From assembly GCA_045629285.1 (NCBI GenBank), contig JAZQQY010000014.1:56817-120816 (forward strand): 64,000 bases of DNA. Direction: 5' to 3'. This document shows positions 60,732-64,000 of the stretch, one piece after another. The notes under the pieces were generated by a model. It searched no databases, had not been told where the DNA came from, and saw nothing but the letters and a program-made list of their open reading frames with translations. A program made the translations under genes and the position numbers. The stretch comes from UBA1723 sp045629285 (GTDB lineage: Bacteria > Bacteroidota > Bacteroidia > Bacteroidales > Paludibacteraceae). Every line of letters begins with the position of its first letter. Positions within the stretch are counted from its first letter, which is position 1.

Positions 60732-60760
60732 GTAGAGACGGGGCATGACCCCGTCTTTAC
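60732..60760. repeat. GAGACG-family palindrome (12-bp stem)
   Basis: GTAGAGACGGGG and CCCCGTCTTTAC pair with one G-T around CATGA, 26 nt after the activase gene. Confidence 0.8.
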
Positions 60761-60887
60761 TATTTTAAACATAAAATTCCCGTAAAATGACTCGTAAAAT
60801 TTGCGGAAACGAATCTCTATGCATCAAATCAAACAATTTATTTCTTTAAAATACCCACTCCATAATTCCAAAATTCCTCATGCAAAA

Positions 60888-60914
60888 GGAATTGAAGGAA
60901 TTAAAGGAATTGAA
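60888..60914. repeat. Three tandem 9-bp repeats
   Basis: Three units GGAATTRAA stand head to tail just downstream (on the minus strand) of the FISUMP-type gene. Confidence 0.6.
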
Positions 60915-60917
60915 TTA

Positions 60918-60935
60918 AATCACTATTCAGCGATT
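60918..60935 (-). other. Hairpin at the stop codon of the putative variable protein
   Basis: A 7-bp stem with one G-T pair and a 4-nt loop, directly after the variable-looking 3' end. DGR targets often carry such a small cruciform after the initiation-of-mutagenic-homing site. There is no T run, so a terminator is less likely. Confidence 0.35.
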
Positions 60936-61902
60936 AAAATCCTGAGACAGGACGAACAGACTGACCGTCGTCGCGATTGTCGTTGCCGCGGCCGAATTTC
61001 CAAGAATTGAAGCACAAGCTCCAAGCGCGGCTGTAGTAGTCGGTAGCCGAAGCAGACCAACAGTAACCGTAGTAGCCAACACCGTAGGAATCCGATCCGT
61101 CACGACTACCAGCGGCAGGGAAGAACACAGACTTACCATTTATATTGCTCTTGGCGATTTTTCCTGATACGCTACTTCCGTCTGGCATTTCGATTGAAAT
61201 CCATTTAGTCTCAGTATTTTTCACCAGTTCGTCTATCTCAAACATTGTTGGCATACGATACTTTGCTCCCCAGTTTACTGTGGCAGCGTCATACTTTGCA
61301 GTCAATGACGAATCAACTCCTATAATGCCTTGCTCCTTCAATTCACTAATCGACAAATCGTATGTTCTGCAAGACTTGCTGTCATAATAATCCGTAGCAT
61401 CTGTCTCGCCCCACTGGTAATAATTTCCATACTCATAACACTTCGAAGCTCCAACATTGAAATTTGCCCACTTCACACTCAAACCCAAATCCACAAGTGT
61501 GTCTGTAGTAAGACCTATAGCTTGCAAATCTTCAAGTTTAACAGTCACGGAATCTTCACTGTTCCATATATCTATGGTTGGAGTTATTCCTCCTGAAATA
61601 GTAGTATCAACAGGAATTATACCACCAGTAGTATCCGTCGCTGCACCTCCTGCAGTGTCTGAAGAACAATTACATTTCTCCTTCAAAGAAGCCAATTCCT
61701 TCTCCAAAAGGATTATTCTTGCCTCAAGGTCGCTCAATCCCATCACTTTTGCACCCTGCGGCTCGTCAAAAGACAGGCTATCCACCTTGTCGGTCTGGTA
61801 ACTCTCTGCCGAACCGTCCTTCATGATAACATAGAACTGGTCCGCAGAAATTGTCGAAAGTGTCGCAAGCGATGTTGCAACAGCGAATAAAAGTTTTTTC
61901 AT
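60934..61902 (-). CDS. FISUMP-domain exported protein, probable DGR variable protein
   Basis: The 322-residue precursor has a signal peptide (1-20, ending TISA). A short module with MKDGSAESYQTDKVDSLSF is followed by a coiled coil (about 56-80) and a Thr/Gly-rich linker (about 82-115). The C-terminal FISUMP-type (TIGR02145; C-type-lectin-like) domain has VDLGLSVKWANFNVGAS near 140, YYQWGETD, YRMPTMFEIDEL near 215 and FPAAGSRDGSDS near 260. The last 50 codons are dense in NNC triplets (TAC, GAC, AGC, CGC), ending NDNRDDGQSVRPV, as in variable regions of diversity-generating retroelements. It lies downstream of a small T9SS protein and a truncated reverse transcriptase. Confidence 0.75.
   Translation of the reverse strand: MKKLLFAVATSLATLSTISADQFYVIMKDGSAESYQTDKVDSLSFDEPQGAKVMGLSDLEARIILLEKELASLKEKCNCSSDTAGGAATDTTGGIIPVDTTISGGITPTIDIWNSEDSVTVKLEDLQAIGLTTDTLVDLGLSVKWANFNVGASKCYEYGNYYQWGETDATDYYDSKSCRTYDLSISELKEQGIIGVDSSLTAKYDAATVNWGAKYRMPTMFEIDELVKNTETKWISIEMPDGSSVSGKIAKSNINGKSVFFPAAGSRDGSDSYGVGYYGYCWSASATDYYSRAWSLCFNSWKFGRGNDNRDDGQSVRPVSGF
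60940..61086 (-). repeat. Putative DGR variable region (VR)
   Basis: Roughly half of the last 50 codons end in C, many being NAC or NGC. Several (GAC at three places around NDNRDD) are one A-to-G step from AAC, the pattern left by adenine-specific mutagenic retrohoming. No matching template repeat exists in the window. Confidence 0.45.
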
Positions 61903-61927
61903 GCTTATACTTGATTAATTTAATTTC

Positions 61928-62347
61928 TTATTTTTTAATGAATTTTACTGAATTCCCGTTGACATTCAGGATATAGTTGCCGTTGATCATTCCGCCGACA
62001 TCTACCCTATTGCCATATGAGCGAGAGACGACGTTGCCGTTCATGTCGAAGATCTGCACCTCAGAATCTTCCTCCACACCTGAAATCTCGATATACTCAC
62101 TCACCGGATTGGGATAGACATAGATGAACGGTTGGTCTCCGCTCACTCCCTTCACCCCCGTCGATTCTCCGAATAGGATAGTCCTATACCCTTTGTCGGA
62201 AGACTTTTCAGGAGCGAATTTAATACTTCTGACGGAAGATATGGAGTACGAATCTTCTGCCCCATCAGATGAAATAGCGACTATCGAACCAGCAGAGGCA
62301 AAGCTCCACATCATCGACAATGCCATTATAAAAAAGCACCTTTTCAT
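61928..62347 (-). CDS. Small exported T9SS C-terminal sorting domain protein
   Basis: The 139-residue precursor has a signal peptide (1-20, ending SFASAGS). A short module with SSDGAEDSYSISSVRSIKF is followed by a short linker. A complete type-A sorting domain spans about 73-139 and has IYVYPNPVSEYIEI, VQIFDMNGNVV, MINGNYILNVNG and terminal KFIKK. It is little more than a signal, a strand module and the secretion tag. The N-terminal module resembles that of the FISUMP protein 25 nt downstream, so the two form a likely operon. Its 5' flank joins the broken reverse transcriptase. Confidence 0.8.
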   Translation of the reverse strand: MKRCFFIMALSMMWSFASAGSIVAISSDGAEDSYSISSVRSIKFAPEKSSDKGYRTILFGESTGVKGVSGDQPFIYVYPNPVSEYIEISGVEEDSEVQIFDMNGNVVSRSYGNRVDVGGMINGNYILNVNGNSVKFIKK

Positions 62348-62378
62348 TATAATTAAAATTACTTGTTAAAAATTTCAA

Positions 62379-62546
62379 ATAATGGATAATAAAACAAGTA
62401 GAAGACTGAGGTTTGTACGTACGATTCATCAACTCATTATATAGCTCAAACAATTCTGCCTCAAGATCATGTTCAAACTTCAACTGATAGTCCTTACTCC
62501 TTTTATGCATTCTTGCTCTCTTATACGCCAAGAGCAAATCCTTCAT
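62379..62546 (-). pseudogene. N-terminal remnant of a DGR/group II-like reverse transcriptase
   Basis: From the ATG at 62546, about 54 codons read like the N-terminus of Bacteroidota DGR-type reverse transcriptases. The chain starts MKDLLLAYKRARMHKRSKDY; then come FEHDLEAELFELYNELM and NRTYKPQSSTCFIIH. Family members continue with a PK.RE....FRDR block, but here the frame runs directly into the leader of the 61928 gene. The polymerase core (YxDD) is absent. The truncation is seen in the sequence; assignment to DGR rather than another RT group is inferred from motif memory and from the FISUMP gene nearby. Confidence 0.6.
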
Positions 62547-62761
62547 TAAATCCACACGACATCTTTTGCAATGCAAATATGAGGAATTTATTTTTGACTT
62601 GCAAATAATTGGGAATAAATCTTACCCCCGACAGACTATTAAATATCAATAAGTTACAATATTTCAAACCGTAGGTTTAAGTCGCTCTTCATTACGCATA
62701 GACGTAGCGATATGAATTATCATAAATCAACCACGAATTATCCAGAAATTAGATAGCCTCC

Positions 62762-62788
62762 GTAGAGACGGGGCGTGCCACGTCTCTC
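62762..62788. repeat. GAGACG-family palindrome
   Basis: GTAGAGACG and CGTCTCT arms flank GGGCGTGCCA, with a partly paired centre. Confidence 0.7.
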
Positions 62789-62802
62789 AAGCAACACCAT
62801 CA

Positions 62803-62871
62803 AAGATTTAGCATAAAATCAACCATTAAATCTTGCTAAATCTGTCCAAATATTGAAGATTTAGCATAAAA
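62803..62871. repeat. 16-bp direct repeat
   Basis: AAGATTTAGCATAAAA occurs at 62803-62818 and again at 62856-62871. Confidence 0.7.
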
Positions 62872-62953
62872 ACACACTTCAAAATTATCTAAATCTCAAC
62901 AAAAACAGTTTTTCAAGGAGGAGACGAAAACAAAATCGTCGCTCCATCTCACT

Positions 62954-63040
62954 ATGATCACGACATACGGCTTAAAGAAAAACTCAGAGCACAACGGCAT
63001 GGCACAGTCGGAAGTGACGTCAGAATGCTTGTTTGAATAA
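62954..63040 (+). pseudogene. Possible C-terminal remnant of an AAA ATPase (DUF4143-type)
   Basis: The plus-strand frame ending TAA at 63038 encodes MITTYGLKKNSEHNGMAQSE, then VTSECLFE. This resembles the extreme C-terminus of the abundant Bacteroidota ATP-binding proteins with an AAA and a DUF4143 domain, which end in a TYG.K.N....VQS.VT..DLF pattern. Nothing recognisable precedes it, so it would be a deletion remnant. The call rests on a short motif only. Confidence 0.35.
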
Positions 63041-63057
63041 AGTGGTAGAGAAGAACA

Positions 63058-63092
63058 AAAAACGCTTGCGGACTAATCCAGCAAGCGTTTTT
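63058..63092. terminator. Terminator of sodB
   Basis: A 12-bp perfect stem (63058-63069, 63081-63092) with T tracts on the minus side, 31 nt after the sodB stop. Confidence 0.88.
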
Positions 63093-63123
63093 CATATTCG
63101 ATAAATGGGTTTTATGAATCATC

Positions 63124-63735
63124 TTAAAAGTCCTGAAACACATTGTGACAAACTAATCTGCCCTCCACAACCTCCCAATCAATAATGCTCCACAAAGCTG
63201 ATAGATAATCAGCACGACGGTTCTGATAGTCGAGGTAGTAGGCATGCTCCCACACATCAAACGTCAGGATTGGACGCAACCCACGTCGCAACGGATTATC
63301 AGCGTTAGCCATCTGCATGATGCTAAGTTTATCCTCCGCGTCGGCACAAAGCCAAGCCCAACCGCTTCCAAAGAGCGACGTCGCAGCGGCATTCATTTTC
63401 TGCTTCATCTCAGCAAACGATCCAAAACTCTTTTGGATAGCCTCAGCCAAATCCCCTTTAGGCTCAGAACATTTAGGATGCGGAGTAAACTGTTCAAAGT
63501 AAAGGTTGTGGTTCAACACCTGACCAGCATTGTTGCCGATAGCACCCTGTGCTTTAGCAGCAATCTCCACCAACGAAGAGTCGGCAAACTCAGTCCCTAC
63601 GATTAGGTTGTTAAGGTTGTTGACGTAGGTCTGCAAATGTTTTCCATAGTGGAAACTAATGGTCTCTGCACTGATAACAGGAGCCAGTGCGTCTTCGTTG
63701 TAACGAAGTTTCTGCATAACGAAATTTGTACTCAT
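63124..63735 (-). CDS. sodB: Iron/manganese superoxide dismutase
   Basis: This 203-residue cytosolic enzyme turns superoxide into peroxide and oxygen. Metal ligands are His in ISFHYGKHLQTYVNNLN near 29, His in QVLNHNLYFEQF near 76, and Asp and His in LTFDVWEHAYYLDYQNRR near 160. GSGWAWLC near 127 is the active-site Trp region. The pattern of residues suits the Fe or cambialistic type. It starts at ATG and has its own promoter at 63772-63779 and a terminator. With rubrerythrin it covers reactive oxygen defence. Confidence 0.96.
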   Translation of the reverse strand: MSTNFVMQKLRYNEDALAPVISAETISFHYGKHLQTYVNNLNNLIVGTEFADSSLVEIAAKAQGAIGNNAGQVLNHNLYFEQFTPHPKCSEPKGDLAEAIQKSFGSFAEMKQKMNAAATSLFGSGWAWLCADAEDKLSIMQMANADNPLRRGLRPILTFDVWEHAYYLDYQNRRADYLSALWSIIDWEVVEGRLVCHNVFQDF

Positions 63736-63771
63736 AAAAAAAGGTTTTATAAATTTAACGCATTACTGATA

Positions 63772-63779
63772 CAAATGTA
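63772..63779 (-). promoter_or_regulatory. -7 element of sodB
   Basis: The minus strand reads TACATTTG, 36 nt upstream of the sodB ATG. Confidence 0.6.
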
Positions 63780-64000
63780 AGCAAATAGATTACAATATTT
63801 TAGTCTAACAAATCGTCAATGTAAATTTTATACACAACAGAACACTTTTTCCGACAAATAGATTAAACAAAATAAGAAGATTATATAGCAGTTGTCCAAA
63901 ATGAGGATTGTTAAGGACCCATGTTTGATTATTTGGTCTTAACCCCCTCCTCCAACGCGAGCCCATCGGACGAGCGTATTAAGAATAAGCGATATAATTT

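Larger units (their letters stand above)
62577..63123. other. Gene-poor decayed region
   Basis: About 550 bases contain no intact gene. They hold a GAGACG palindrome (62762-62788), a 16-bp direct repeat (62803-62818 and 62856-62871), a possible C-terminal gene remnant on the plus strand (62954-63040), and the sodB terminator. No template repeat matching the putative VR was found here by eye. Confidence 0.6.

Noticed and set aside
60801..61010. A 69-residue plus-strand frame
   Set aside because: It runs through a tandem repeat and antisense to the 3' end of the FISUMP gene; no start signal.
1..64000. CRISPR array or complete insertion sequence
   Set aside because: No regularly spaced direct repeats of 25-40 nt, no cas genes, and no transposase frame anywhere in the window.
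63929..64000. Minus-strand frame running off the right end
   Set aside because: About 23 codons are open to the window edge, but the fragment is too short to recognise or support as a gene.

Overview
The window comes from a low-GC (roughly 40%) member of the Bacteroidota, most likely an anaerobic, host-associated Bacteroidales. The reasons are the many promoters with the Bacteroidota -7 element TAnnTTTG and the near absence of strong Shine-Dalgarno sites. Further support comes from a complete type IX secretion (T9SS) core operon, T9SS C-terminal sorting domains, a BspA-type leucine-rich repeat protein, quinol:fumarate reductase and rubrerythrin. There is no sign of an integrated phage or conjugative element; almost all genes are chromosomal housekeeping or surface genes.

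Layout. 1-2700: a tRNA-Glu/Glu/Met operon and comEC. 2700-9000: rpe, a broken mini T9SS protein, a BspA-like protein, a DUF3137 membrane protein and clpB with a sigma-54-like promoter. 9000-16500: a 1201-residue GLUG-repeat T9SS cargo, a CBM20-carrying amylomaltase and a DUF445 protein. 16900-20600: a tight four-gene NAD operon (nicotinamidase, PRPP-synthetase-like, NAMPT-like, NAD synthetase). 20700-26700: a Wza/Wzz-type polysaccharide export pair, tRNA-Asp/Thr, a ketosynthase with an extra C-terminal half, and rpsO. 26900-34900: a DcaP-like porin and DASS carboxylate transporter divergent from sdhCAB/frd, then prmA. 35000-41150: DUF2795, porP and gldKLMN. 41400-50000: leuS, metY, pgeF, a small lipoprotein, an SH3b protein, tRNA-Lys/Ser and rubrerythrin. 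50000-56300: a hemerythrin-LuxR regulator, ribF, pyk, aroQ, xerD and a TPR protein. 56400-60700: a giant acyl-CoA dehydratase activase-type protein. 60900-63100: a decayed region holding what looks like the target gene and a truncated reverse transcriptase of a diversity-generating retroelement (DGR). 63124-63735: superoxide dismutase.

How the genes fit together. PorP-GldKLMN build the secretion machine that would export CTD-bearing proteins such as the GLUG-repeat protein and the small CTD protein at 61928. The fumarate reductase, DASS transporter and porin form a C4-dicarboxylate/fumarate respiration neighbourhood. Rubrerythrin, superoxide dismutase and the hemerythrin regulator point to an anaerobe that defends against oxygen and possibly nitric oxide.

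Most interesting points: the DGR remnant at 60934-62546; the PRPP-synthetase-like plus NAMPT-like pair, which matches the gene architecture of the phage NARP1 NAD+ reconstitution pathway; a dispersed GTAGAGACG...CGTCTCTAC intergenic palindrome family; and two interleaved perfect stems at 47737-47790. Many long reading frames begin at TTG codons lying inside promoters; starts were moved to the next plausible ATG where this happened.
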